A DNA stretch of 25,714 nucleotides, from positions 286,892-312,605 of the forward strand of contig MNCI01004531.1 of assembly GCA_015680685.1 (NCBI GenBank), read 5' to 3'. A program made the position numbers and the translations under genes. The DNA comes from Gnetum montanum. Taxonomy: Eukaryota; Streptophyta; Gnetopsida; Gnetales; Gnetaceae. Below are positions 1 to 11,399 of this stretch, one piece after another. Below the pieces are notes generated by a model. That model had not been told where the DNA came from. It saw only the letters and a list, made by a program, of their open reading frames with translations, and made no database searches. Position 1 is the first letter of the stretch, and every line of letters starts with the position of its first letter.

Positions 1-723
1 GAAAGTTAAATGGGGGTTTCAAAAACAAGATATTGTCATTTACCAACACATTGAGCAAGTCCTTTCCAACTTTGTTGTGCATAAGATGCATACTAATACT
101 CCTTGGTATGATGATTGGTTTTGGCCTGACGGTTCCCCTCTTCGCTCTTTACGCATCTCTAAAGCCAAATCTTGGTTTCATGCGCAAGTTTTTCAATTCT
201 CCACTCTAAATAGACGTTGGAGTTTACATCTTGAGGACCATCAATGGAAAACTATTTTTCGTAGAATTTGGGCTTCCAAGGCCCTACCTAAGAACCATTT
301 CTTTTTTTGGTCCTTGGTTCATCAAGGTCTTCCCATTGGATATAGGCTTCTTTTTTTAGGAATTGATCATCCTAAATGCCCCATTTGTAAAGCGATGACT
401 CTTTTCAACATGTCTTTTGGGATTGCTCATTCTCTCAACACATGTGGAAATGGTGTCAATCTCTCCAAGTTTCCCTTCCTAACCATTCTATTGGCTTTCC
501 TCACTGTATCTTTCAAGACGATTGTGTTAAGCGTCACCTTCAAAAAGCCTGGAAAATCCTCTTATTCGAGATTATCTTCTTTATTTGGAAATGTCGCCTA
601 GATGCTTGGTATCACAACACAAACTACAATGAATTTGACTACGGTATGAAATGCTCTATTGCTAGTAATGTTCAACTTCAATGTCGAGAACTAGGCTTTA
701 TCAATAATATTACCTTTTTCTAA
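1..723 (+). pseudogene. LINE (L1-type) ORF2 C-terminal remnant
   Basis: This is the tail of a non-LTR retrotransposon ORF2, entering from the left edge. An open frame from base 2 carries the motif WYDDWFWPDG, then a segment typical of the reverse-transcriptase-associated zinc-binding domain (zf-RVT): the run WKTIFRRIWASKALPKNHFF, then CPIC near 380-390. The frame breaks at about 395-410. The matching His/Cys part (HVFWDC, then MWKWCQ) continues in another frame and ends at the TAA at 721-723. The zinc domain is therefore present but split by a frameshift. The RT and endonuclease lie outside the window or are lost. No poly(A) tail or target-site duplication is visible. Family assignment comes from the zinc-domain pattern; the subfamily is unknown. 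Confidence 0.75.
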
Positions 724-2489
724 ATTTTGAATTAGTTGTATTGGTCTTTTTTTTGAGCTGTCGTCCCAGGGGGTGCAATAAGCTTTTGTCTTGTTGCCGG
801 TGACTGGGGGGTCATCTTGCAACATTGGGCTCTGTTAAGGTTTCGGTTTTTATTTTTCTTCTCCAGCTTGTAGCTCACCCAGACACGCAGACAAAGCTTC
901 CCAGTCAAAAGAACAAGAGTCAGCCAAGAAGTAGATCGCAGATCTGGAGGCTGCAGGTCTAAACTCAGGATACTGTGGCATTATGTGCAATCCCCAAGGA
1001 ACAATGCTGGCTAACCCATGCACATTTATGCGTTTAGATGAGGGTTCAAGATTTATCCTTTGTTCCTTGCAGTTCGTTTTCTTTTGCCAAGTATAGGTTC
1101 TGTAAGTGTATCAGAAAGTTGAGATTGATCTATACTCTATTTTCAGAGATTAGAAATATAAATGGCACGTTGAATCATCTGTTGTTTTGTTTGTTCTTTA
1201 TAAATAGAATTCTCTTTTTCGTGACAGGTCACTATAGATCCAGGGATATCGTCAGAGACACTAGAGATCCAGGGATGTCCTTTTGGTTTTAAAAAAAAAT
1301 AATGCCAGGTTGAATTGACTTAAAATGCTACAATGGGTTTGTTGAATTGTTGGATGGTAAGAGAGGGTGGGCTGCCAAGCATGAGAACTGCAAGGTTTTG
1401 CTTTGCACTGGAATAAATTATCATGTGGCTTTTAATTTTGGATCCTTCATCTATCACATGCCCCTCTTGTCAAAAGAGTAGAGTGAGCATTTGTTTCTGA
1501 AACATGTGTTTCCTCATTGCAATTTAGGAGGAAGGATTCTCACTGCCGATGAGCATGCATTGATTAGGAAGGTACCACAACTCATTACCTTTGCAAGAGT
1601 ATTAAAGCACCAGCATCCTCAAAATTGTCCTTCCACCTTAGAGCACAATGGATCTTCATCATCTTCCTTTGCTAACTTTTTGCCGAAAGTGCCCTTTTTA
1701 CAGGCATTAGACTGAGCTTCAATGCTCTTGAATATCAAGGAAAACCCTGTTTTGGGATATTTAGAACCTTTGCAGAGGATGAAGAAACAGTGAGAAGCTG
1801 ATTGGAATTTGGAAGGCTGAGGAACTGATGCCTACATTTGAAGCCACAAATGTTCAAAGCACATTGCAAAGTTTGTCTTTAACCATGCCCTACTTGCGCC
1901 ATACATCTCACTCACTACTTAAGTCTTATGCTTTATCTAAAAATGATTTCAAGCAAAAACGGAAAATATAGGACAGGAATACACAATCATATTTCGGTTG
2001 CCTAAAATTATCTCACTCCACTATTTTGACCTTGTTTATTAGTTTTGCTCTAAAACTCAGGAAAATTTTCGTTTCCTTTTCTTGGCTTCACAACATTGCT
2101 TCATCTTCCGTCCAATGGTAGTGGAGCAATGCAAGAATACCAGCACATATGGGGTTATCAACATGTCAATGGAAATGTGAATTTTAACTTCTTGTTTCTA
2201 TCCCTCTTTACAGCATACCACACAAGTATGACACCACCTCCCATAAAAAAGAACTATGCTTTTCATCTTTAAAACTGTTCATTTGAAATGAAGAAAAACA
2301 CATCGTTAATAATGTGCTACATTTCAAATCTTGAAATCTTTTAACTGCTGCAAGCCTTTGTCAATTTGTACAGGTTAAGTAGCAAACTTGGATATTTGTA
2401 GTTCCATTTGCCTCAGGTCGTACATATGATAAAATGAGTCAAAGTGAGAAATGATCATCTGTTTATACAACGTACTCAATGTTTGGTAA
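724..2489. other. Spacer, including probable LINE 3' UTR
   Basis: The first 100-140 bases after the ORF2 stop are T- and G-rich (GGGGGGTC near 810) and resemble a plant LINE 3' UTR, but no poly(A) end is visible. The remainder is moderately AT-rich with no recognised gene, except the weak ORF at 1491-1715. The part next to 2489 should hold the 3' UTR of the minus-strand SERINC gene. I see no clear AATAAA on that strand close to the stop; the nearest is the TTTATT around 2035 read on the plus strand, about 450 bases downstream. Confidence 0.5.
1491..1715 (+). other. Unidentified exon-like ORF
   Basis: This short open stretch has protein-like composition, including GGRILTADEHALIRKVPQL, a Ser-rich run, and a TGA at 1713-1715. 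A plausible acceptor (CAATTTAG before GAGGAAGG, about 1527) precedes the region from GGRIL onward, so it could be the last exon of a gene fragment rather than an ORF starting at the ATG. I do not recognise the family. No convincing upstream exon was found; a candidate lies near 870-960 but is unsupported. It could equally be chance. Confidence 0.2.
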
Positions 2490-5400
2490 TCATGGGTTGG
2501 GTGCTTGCTTATCCTTGGATCTCTTCTTCCATACAAGAGGAGCTATCAAAGTCCAAACTGTAACAGTATACCATAAATGGTTAAAATGATGCAGATATAT
2601 TAGGAAAGAAAGTGCATCAATTGTTTAGCTACAATAATATAAAAGGGCAAATTTAGCGTCTCAAATTTAAAGAAGACAAATAAAGAAAACTGTACCATAG
2701 AGTCCAGCTGCTAACCATTCGTTGACAATCTTCACCCAAGTACTGATCCAACCCACATCTATACTCCACCTATTCACAACAGGGAATGACATGTACAACG
2801 CCTAAGTCAAATCCATGTTACATATCTGATGATAAGTAATGTTGAGTAATCTCCTAGTAACTGTTGCGGAGAAGCAAACCTTTGCATGGTTTGGCGTAAG
2901 TTCCAGCCAATAAAGAGCATTCCAAAATACATGGCTCCCATGGAAAACACAAAGTGGAAAAACCCATAACCATATGGAATCTCCTCCTCGTCATCAGCTT
3001 TCTTAAACTGGAAACCATGCAAAAATTTTGATGACAAAAGGTGTCATGTAGGGATAGTTTTTTATAGAACAAACAATTATTGAGATCTGTAGCATGTATG
3101 TTTTAGGATTTGTTTCTGAAAACTTTGCTTAAATTCTACAAATGGAATGAACATTCTCATGCTATGTACATTCCTTTTACAATAGCATTTGGAAGGCACC
3201 TAGAAGGATCTGGCAGCAATACAAAGCTCAAAATAAGCTCTAAAGTCTCTGTGATTTCAGAAATTCAATATCTGTATATTTTTCTGGTTTTTTGTTTTCT
3301 TTTTTTAAAAATGTTTATACTTTTTCTTGGACATACAGTTCCACTTGTGCTGTTTAACAGCGTGCTTGGTCCATTATATAACTTACCCGAAAGGATTTTG
3401 AGTCAATGCCAGTAGAAAATGTTGTCATTACTACAGCAAGCATAGCAATTAGAAACCCCTGCAAAACAAAAAACAAAAAATGAAATGAAATGAAAAACAG
3501 GTCAAAATTTCCATAAAAATGAGTCTGATTATGTGATTAAGAAAATTTCCAACGCATTAACTTCTGAAGTGCCAGACATAGTTACGAATATAAAGCAGTA
3601 GCCTCGTGCAACGAAATTATTTCCCCACCCAATAAAAAAAGGGTTCTGAAAAAGCAAGGAATCACTCTATTTTCTGAAGCTAACTGGTATAACCAAGGAC
3701 ATTGTAATATTGGATCCAAAATTCTCACCAGAATTGTCATCCAGTCTCCCCTTCCTGTTGCTTGAGGTCGTGTATTGCATTTTTCTGCTTCTGGTTCACT
3801 GTTGTACAAGTTAATCACATACATATCCGGAAACACACCAATCCAAAACTATCTAAGTTGCCGTAAGTACCTCCTAAGGGCAGACCAGCAAAGGTATATT
3901 GTATAAAGGCTCATGAGCCCTGATGTCATTGCACCAGCATTGACCTTCAATTCCCATAAAAATTGACTTGTTAGCTAGTATCAATCTACACGTGGTACTC
4001 TGTCATGATGAACTGTTCATGAGTACTTACTTTTGGATGGAGAGACACACATGTGATTGCCAAAAGAAGTATTAGTGTCCAGGTGATGAAGAAAATGTTG
4101 AGATGGCATGAAGAATATGGAGCATACCATAGGTAAATCAAAATGATAACGGTAAGAGCAGTAGCATATGCTGTGCTTGACATTGCTATCACCAAGGGTC
4201 GGCTGGATGAACAGAAAGATCAGTTAGCTCTTGATCATAGTAAAAAGACCTTCCAATACTACATTCTTAATCTAAACACACAAACACATATAAATTATTT
4301 TAATCTGGGTGATAGGTGAACACTTGAAAAAGTAGGTGAGGTTTTAACAGAAATGTCACGACAATGTGTAAGCACTATTACCTCTGTGCAGCTTTTTTGT
4401 CAGAGCTCCAAAACTTATTCCACCAAGTAACAAAATTAATTACACTTACAAGCTGTATGATCAAGAATATTCTGCGTTGACATTGTTTAGAAAAAATCAA
4501 AAGTCACTCATTTTATGAAATATATCAATAAAGCGTTTCTCTATAAAATAAAATATAACTGGCAATCAAATAATCAGTAAACATACCCTGCACCAAATCT
4601 TGCAATTTCCCCTGTATCAATGTTTGCAAAACACAGGATTAATACAGCAGTTGAAAACAAAAACAATTAAAAAAATTACTATGTTTTCCTTTCGTAGATG
4701 AGGCTAAGAGCCCATATAGTCATTCTAAAGATTAATACATTCGCAAGAAATGGGGCAAGTGAAACTACCGTAGAACTGAATGAAAGCTGACGGGATGACA
4801 AAGGGTACAGTCATCAGAGTGATCCATATTATTCCTTTTAGTGGCCACCATTCCGAATGCCATGAATTTCGAGGATCATCCGATTTTGTGGTTCCCATTG
4901 TTGTCAGAAGCATGGTAGCAAAAAATAGCTAAACCTCATAATTCAGGAGACAAACAATGGAAGCTTGATGAAGTCATAATTATAAATAAGTGCTATCATT
5001 ATCATACAGGACAGTTTTATTTATACATTTATTAGTGCCAATTTTAATCCAATGTTGTGTAGGTTACAACGGGAACTCATAGAATTATCGGAACTTTTAA
5101 ATAATGAATGGATACAAAGCAGCCCATGCTCACACGAAGTACACCCTCGCTTCCTAGGCAGTCATGTCCACCTCTACAACCTTTCAAATCTGCCATCCAG
5201 AAGTACACAGTAAATTTATGCTTCCAATCGTTACAACTGGTAGGAACTGAAACATTATGAAATACTGTTCTCTTCAGGTTAAAAAAAGATAAGTAGATTT
5301 ACAAGAGTTGTATGATATCTTTAAATTCCCTTCAATCATTTGTGTCGGTTCATCTATAAAACTATTTAAGGCGGCAGCATTCCTGCTAAGAGGATGAGCT

Positions 5401-5925
5401 TTGAAATTTGGAAACAACATACATATATGCAATATCCGAACAGAATAAGGCAAGTCACTTTAACTACCCTCAAACAAAAGGCAGACTGGTATCATGGCAC
5501 TATTAAAACTGAAAAATCGTAGATCGAAGAAAACCACAATTTCAACGGAAGTTGAAAGTTGAAACTCGTTACTTACGATCGAGCTCGGATAGGAATTTGT
5601 GGCCATAGTCACGAACTAACCATGCGAACACATTCGTGACGAGGAACATGAAACCGTAGTAATACCGAGCTGTCAACGCATTAGGCCGTTGGCACAACTG
5701 CTTGCAGGATAAATCCGCCATGAAATAACGGTACCTCTGTTTAAGAGTCTTCCCGCTGGAAGCATTTGCAGTTTCATTAGTCTCTACTGAAGCTGCTGCG
5801 TTCTCTTCATCTGCTGGCAGCAATTCTTCTTGGAAATCGACTGCCTCATCCTTGCAGTTGCTCGTTTTCCCATCGTCAGGCCGCATTTCTCCCTGGAAAT
5901 CAACACTCTGATTGCAGCTGTCCAT
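2490..5925 (-). CDS. SERINC/TMS1-family serine incorporator-like membrane protein, 12 exons
   Basis: This is a multipass membrane protein of the serine incorporator (SERINC/TDE1/TMS1) family. Animal members affect membrane lipids and scramble phospholipids; the plant role is poorly defined. Coding exons (minus strand, listed 5' to 3'): 5925-5577, 5189-5116, 4928-4769, 4611-4587, 4471-4382, 4202-4031, 3944-3871, 3798-3729, 3458-3387, 3007-2880, 2769-2696, 2557-2490. They total 1356 nt, giving 451 residues plus a TGA. All introns are GT-AG and the phases join throughout. Family hallmarks in order: RYYYGFMFLVTNVFAWLVRD, KGC...HDC, WHSEWWPLKG, FVIPSAFIQFYG, NIFFITWTL, CVSLHPK, a CNTRP segment, EEEIPYGYGFFHFVFSMGAM, GWISTWVKIVNEW and a basic tail (WKKRSKDKQ). 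Several hydrophobic segments fit the roughly ten membrane helices of the family. An in-frame TGA two codons before the ATG (5929-5931) supports the start. The N-terminus has an acidic extension of about 60 residues. No frameshift or missing block was seen. Confidence 0.93.
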
Positions 5926-7180
5926 TGTTCAACAAATTGCCGAAATATCTCTGACCAGAGGGAGAACAGACTGGATCTAGTGTGCTTATAAATGGATAGA
6001 GCACTGTTCTGTTTCATATGTATCACATCACATTTATGGGTGAGTTCTACTGTTTCAGTCTCCAATGAATTGCCAAGAAATGGCTTTGCAATTTCCTCAA
6101 ACAAGGACAGGAAAAAATTGTCCGCCTGTTTCCATTCATATTTATGCTTCGCAAAAGCATTTCTTCGATTTCTTACCGTTCCGGAGGCAACTAGGCAATT
6201 GCAACTTTCAGAATTTGCTTTATGAAAGGGGCAACGACTGTGTTAGGGCTCACGCAATTGAAAACTTTATCAGCCGCGGACCGTATTTACATGAAATGTA
6301 AAATGCATTTTGACTATTCAAAATTGCACAGATTTGCTGATTAAACCTGGGAAAGCAATAATACGCAAATATGTACTTGTCAAAGTCAAAAATAGTTCAG
6401 AGTGAAGCAGAAATACAGCGATACGCAAATAAAGTATAAAGATTGCGCCCGTAGTGAGGAATCCCGCCATTTCGTGCCAAGGAAGCTTGATTGGAAAACA
6501 AGCAACAGAACGTTCAAGCAGAGCACCCAGGCATCAAAAATTAAAAATCCTGAAAAGCTAATCAAAATAAATGAATTTCTGTCTTTAAAGTTTAAACATT
6601 ATCCAGCGATACAGCATTATCACAGGTGACAAAACTGTCGCCTGCAGGCTTTAGAAAAGCGGCTCCGATCTTACCGCCATATGCTGCATCATTTTTTAAC
6701 AAGCTTTCACGAAATCGGCGGCGAAGGATAGCTTAAGATGATAATGCAACTATATTTAAACCGTTACCGACAAACAGGCTTATCAATCCAACGGGAAGTG
6801 AGCAAGATAAAGTTGAGGTCTCTAATACGGTACGAAGCGGCCTACAAGCTTTGGATTCCGCTCTGCAATTAACATATCAACATGGCTTGTATTCTAAAAC
6901 GCGCCTTAATGTCATTGTTAGCGCGGTCCATTCTGTTTTGACTTTATCGAATATTTTTGCAGAAAAGGAAGATCACATCACATGGACGGAGCTTGCGACG
7001 AAGGATTCGAGGAGAAATTACGCGTTCAACAGTCAAGATTCACTTTCCTTTGTTACTAAGAAGGGAATTCCTCTCTTCATCAAGAGCAGGAATGATTCTT
7101 GGTCATGATATTGGCCGAGAAACGTTAGAAACGTGAGTAATGTGCTTTGGAATTGCCGGTGGAAAAAATCTAAAAAGAGT
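5926..7180. other. Spacer with SERINC upstream region
   Basis: No gene recognised. The SERINC 5' UTR and promoter should lie just above 5925, read on the minus strand. A weak TATA-like CATTTATAAG on that strand (around 5981-5993) is about 60 bases before the ATG, which is close for a TATA box if the leader is of normal length. The 11-mer ATACGCAAATA occurs twice, at 6361 and 6421. Small ORFs here (for example 6402-6629 and 6851-7108) have no recognisable domain. Confidence 0.45.
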
Positions 7181-7185
7181 GTGAA

Positions 7186-7750
7186 TGTGAGAGGGGTAGC
7201 AAGGTTGGTGGTGGCCTGCTACCTTCTCCATAGTTCGGGCAGTAGGAGTGTAAGGAGTCCTTTGTTCCTTGCCCCTTGTGTCTTTGAAATCATTCTGGCA
7301 TGGCAGTTCCATGTGTTAGTAAGAGGAGGCTACGACCTTTCTCATTACCCAATTCAATAGAACTTTGCTTGGGAGGGATGTGTTAGGTTGAACTCTACAT
7401 TGGGGTGTTAACCGGGTGTGTCATGGGACATGCTATGGGATGTTGCATATGCTCATAAGAGCATGACACTGACACCAACTACTAACATGCAATAATGAAT
7501 CTAGAGGGTTCAATTGGTAGTCCCCTCAAGTGGTGCTAAGGAGTGCTATCTAGCTATGTTAGGTTAACATGTATATGGTATTTAAAACACTGCTCAGGAA
7601 GCATGCTAACACTAACATTTTGTTTGTTGGCATGTGTTTCAAAATTGTTGATTGTTGAGGCATATTCCTCTAGAGTTCTGTCCTAATTCTAAATTTGCTT
7701 GGGTAACTCTTGGGGTGTTGGACAACGTGCTCAAGGACAACGTTGTTATA
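7186..7750 (+). repeat. Gypsy-1 5' LTR
   Basis: A 565-bp LTR. It starts TGTGAGAGG and ends GTTATA, where the 3' LTR keeps the canonical GTTACA, so the terminal CA has mutated. It is homologous to 14189-14446 plus 16654-16923. Strong shared blocks include AGGAGGCTACGACC, CATAAGAGCATGACAC and CATGTATATGGTATTTAAA. A TATTTAAA at 7579-7586 is the likely TATA box. Confidence 0.85.
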
Positions 7751-7752
7751 GA

Positions 7753-7764
7753 TGGTATTAAAGC
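7753..7764 (+). other. Gypsy-1 primer binding site (tRNA-iMet type)
   Basis: TGGTATTAAAGC lies two bases after the 5' LTR. It differs at two positions from TGGTATCAGAGC, the common plant primer site complementary to the 3' end of initiator tRNA-Met. Confidence 0.75.
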
Positions 7765-7904
7765 CTCATATTTTGTTTTGCTCATGAAAACTTATTCGCT
7801 AAAGGCAAGAGAGGGTTTGTGGTTTGTGAGATTTTCATTTTCAACTTTTACTAGTCACTCTTCCTTTGTGAGTGGTCTTGTGCTAAACTTCTCTCATTTG
7901 TCAT

Positions 7905-9190
7905 ATGAAGCCTGGTGGACCTAGTGATATGGTAGAGGACTAGCCAAACCCAAAGGTTGAGGTCGAGATAGAGCTTGATCAAGATGAGACTAAGTTTCAA
8001 ACCCTATGGAACCATGTTAAAGCAACTGATGAGGCCTTAGCCTACCCTAGACCAGAGAACATAGAGGCAATCCATTACATTCTTAAAGACATAGAATTAC
8101 CACAAGACAAGATGGATCTCTGCTCTAAGGATCGAATAAAAGTGGGCAGAGGCTAAGGTTTTGATCCTGGAAGGCCATCTAGATCATATGTTGAACCTCT
8201 ATAAGGATCTATTTAGATCCTTTCAAGAGGTACAAACAAAAGCATCTCTGGTTGAGGACCTAATTGGTTGGATAAAGGTTATGGAGGAGTTCCTGGTGGG
8301 GGTGAATCAGGAGCTATCTGATTTGAAAATTGAAAATGCTATCTTGAAATCCTCCTTGGCAAGATGCTTGGTAGAAGAGCCTGTAGCGATGTCTCGTATC
8401 AAGGCAAGAGAGCTAGGTTCCTATGATGGCAAGAGGAGCAATGCCGAAATTAATGCCTTGCTCCATGATGTGGAGATGTACATGAATACTAGGGGTGTTC
8501 CTGCAACCCAAAAGGTCTCCACATCATCTTAGTACTTCATAGGAAGTGCTAAGCTATGGTGGCTCAACCTTCTTCATGCCCAAGAAAAGGGTACTATTAT
8601 AGAAATGGTAGACACCTTGGATAGATTCAAGGCAGCGTTGATTAAATAGTTCCGTCCAAGGAACTCCAAGTGGATGGCTAGAACCCAGCTTGAGTTCCTA
8701 AAACATTCAAGCAAGCTTGAGGATTACATAAATAGCTGCCATGAGCTTATGTTGCTAATTCCTGATATGGGAGATCGAGATCACTTCTTTAAATTTGTAA
8801 CTGGGCACTGTGGGCACAAATGGAATTGCGATGAAGAGGCATTGACACACTCACGGAGGCTATCATTGCTACTAGTACCTTTCTTGACTTCAAAGCAATG
8901 AAGCTAGACAAGGGTAAGCCCAAGAAGGGAAAGCATGTCACACCTCCCACTCTTAGAAAATAGATACAGGTTCCATTAAAGGTGGGAACACATTCAAATC
9001 AATTTAGCAAGGTAGTTGTTCAATGGGTTGATCTCCAAGAAACCAAGGCTTCCAACAAAAATGTAAAGATACGGGGAGCAAGTGGCAACTTGGAGCCAAA
9101 AAGAAACAACTCTCGAGAAGTCCCTTTAAGGGGTCAATTCAATGCTTCTTGTGCTTTGGGAATCACCTAGCGAGAAACTTTCCTTTAAGC
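7905..9190 (+). pseudogene. Gypsy-1 gag remnant
   Basis: This is the nucleocapsid/capsid region, likely starting at the ATG at 7905 (MKPGGPSDMVED, then a TAG). The frame shifts near 8155. The middle carries a coiled, charged segment (8161-8532). The retrotransposon gag core follows: GSAKLWWLNLLHAQEKG, then KFRP-like and LEFLKHSSKLEDYINSCHEL at about 8690-8750. A zinc knuckle lies at 9143-9181 in the C-x2-C-x3-H-x4-C pattern common in plant chromoviruses, with the last Cys replaced by Phe (CFLCFGNHLARNF). Several internal stops are present. The product would coat the element RNA; here it is dead. Confidence 0.8.
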
Positions 9191-9379
9191 TTAGGAAGAA
9201 TAGAAAGTAGGCAAGGGTAGGCTTCATGGAGGCAACTGATGGCTCTGGACTATTGCCCAGACCCATGCCTTCAAATTACAAACAAAAGCACTTCTGTGAA
9301 ACAACGGAGACTATCTGTTATGATGGAGTTATCTGAAATGGTTACACAAAGTTCAGGAGCTAGAAGCTCCCAAAATACT

Positions 9380-9748
9380 AATCCTGATAATTTACATCAA
9401 GTCTAATTGGCCCCAATCACTATGAGCTCAAGCCAGATAAGTGCCCTCATTGATAATGGTGCTAGCCATAATTATATGGTACCGTCCTTCATAAGGGACT
9501 TGCAGCTAAAGATGGAACTAATCGATGCTTCTTGCAAACTTGTCAAGTTCATACCTCTTGTGTGCATCGGGGTGTGTTGTAGTGTCCTAGTTCAAGTGGG
9601 CTCATGGCAAGGGGCTCTAGATTTCTCAATCCTAGATATGGACTCTTTTAATGTCATTTTTAGGCAAGAATTATTATGTAAGGCAAAAGTCTTCACTACT
9701 CCACATCTGGACTTTATCTTTATTTCGCATGAAAGCTCACCTACATAA
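9380..9748 (+). pseudogene. Gypsy-1 aspartic protease remnant
   Basis: A retropepsin-like domain within the polyprotein. The active-site region ALIDNGASHNYM (Asp codon at 9452) has Asn where the family has Ser or Thr in D-S/T-G. The later part includes DFSILDMDSFNVIF, matching the usual hydrophobic-D-x-I-L segment. It is separated from the RT by about 300 bases of frame-broken linker. Confidence 0.75.
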
Positions 9749-10024
9749 TACAGACTCATAGAGCACAAATCGAGAAGGACAAAGACTCTAGCCCCCAAGT
9801 TGTATGTCCAATGGTGATGAAATGTTTGGCCAAAGATCCACAAGAAAATTTCTATTAGCTATGCAAACTAGTAACCCTTCTAAAGCTTATGGATCTCAAA
9901 CAAACATTGATCCATGCATAACATAGGTGTTGGACAGTTTTCAAAATGTGATACCACAAGAGTTACCCAGAAGTCTACTGCCTTAGAGGACTGTAGACCA
10001 TAAAATAAAATTGTAGCTAAGTAC

Positions 10025-10790
10025 TAACCTACCTATTCAAAGACCATATCTGTTGACAGGACCAAAATTTTGAAGAAACAACTCGAAAGCTTGATGTCTA
10101 AAGGGTACATTCGTCCCTTAAAATCTCCTTATGGGGCACCAGTGCTATTTGTCACTAAGAAGGATGGAATGCTATGTCTTTGTTATGACTATAAGCTATT
10201 GAATAAACATATAATCAAGAATAAGTATCCAGTACCTCTCATTTTTTATTTGTTCGATCAGTTGGTAGGGGCCCATTATTTCACCTGACTAGACCTTCGA
10301 CAAGGGTACTATTAGGTTCGCATTACAAAGGGTGATGAAGAAAAGACTACATGTGTAACTAGATGTGGATCATACAAGTGGACTGTGATGCCCTTTGGGC
10401 TCTATAATGCACTAGCTACTTTCTATACCTTGTTGAATGAGATATTTCAACCATTCTTGGACAAATTTTTGGTCATCTATCTTGATGATATCTTGGTATA
10501 TAACCAAACCATAAAGGAACATGCTCTCCACCTATAGCTAGTCCTGGAGAAGCTATAGGCAAATAAGCTATATGTTAAGAAAAAGAAATGTGAATTCGAC
10601 TATACAGAGCTAAAATTTCTAGGACATCTTGTGGGGCATGGATAGGTTAAGCCAAATCCCAAAAAGGTAGAGGTTGTATGCCAATGGCCCACTCCTACTA
10701 ATGTCCATGAGGTCAGATAGTTTATCAGATTAGCCAACTTTTATTGCAAATTTATCAAAAAAAAAATAGTATCGTTGCTTCCTTCACAAA
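10025..10790 (+). pseudogene. Gypsy-1 reverse transcriptase remnant
   Basis: RNA-dependent DNA polymerase domain. Visible motifs: [20 protein letters not shown] with KKDG, MPFGLYNALATF, the catalytic box YLDD at 10478-10489, and KCEFDYTELKFLGH. TAG stops interrupt at 10313, 10535, 10556 and 10718, at positions where related proteins usually have Gln. The main frame is otherwise fairly continuous to about 10770, where an A-run (AAAAAAAAA near 10760) coincides with loss of frame. Confidence 0.88.
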
Positions 10791-10899
10791 TTTGCAAAAG
10801 AAAGAAGTCACATGGTAATGGGATTCAAACTATTAGCAGACCTTCGATAGAATCAAAAGGCCTTAACCTTTCCATCCTATGTTGGCATTGCCAGATTTC

Positions 10900-11260
10900 T
10901 CAAAATCTTTTAAGGTCCATACTGATGCTAGTGAGGATGCAATCGATGGTGTGTTGTTATAGGAAGGCCACCCTATGGCTTATGAGTCTTGAAAGTTGAA
11001 CCAAGTAGAGCAAAGATGGCCCATCCATGAGAAAGAAACATTTGCTATTATACATTTCTTAAGATCGTGAAGACACTACTTGCTAGGAAGTTGTGTCCAT
11101 GTAAAGATTAATAATCTGGCCACTAGTTCTCTACTAAATCAAATGAAGCTAAGGCCCAAATAGGCATAATGGTTGGCTATGCTTTTTGAGTTTACTTTGC
11201 AACTAACCTACCACCCCAGTAAGGAGAATGTGGTAGCAGATGCATAAAGTCACTGTCTCC
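10900..11260 (+). pseudogene. Gypsy-1 RNase H remnant
   Basis: The RNase H domain that degrades the RNA strand of the hybrid. It begins at KVHTDASEDAIDGVL (about 10914), with the first acidic residue in TDAS. It continues through QRWPIHEKETFAIIHFL, a segment usually read as the E-K-E-xx-A motif, to LTYHPSKENVVADA near 11210-11245. Stops include TAG at 10960. It lies in a different frame from the RT, so there is a frameshift between them. Confidence 0.82.
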
Positions 11261-11399
11261 AACCTATCTCCCAACTCTTTTCTATCATTGGGTCACAAAC
11301 CTCACATATTCAATGTGATGAAGTGTTGATGGCTTGGATCCAAGATGGTTTAAAAAGGGACCCTCACATCATTAATATAATGAAGTTAATAGAAACTAG

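Noticed and set aside
3110-3415. 101-residue plus-strand ORF
   Set aside because: It lies opposite a SERINC intron and exon 9, and is a hydrophobic T-rich translation with no family resemblance.
5976-5993. TATA box of the SERINC gene
   Set aside because: The match is weak and unusually close to the start codon; without a mapped transcript start I would not list it as a promoter.
6361-6431. Duplicated ATACGCAAATA as an octamer-type regulatory pair
   Set aside because: Two copies of an 11-mer are not enough to claim a regulatory site.
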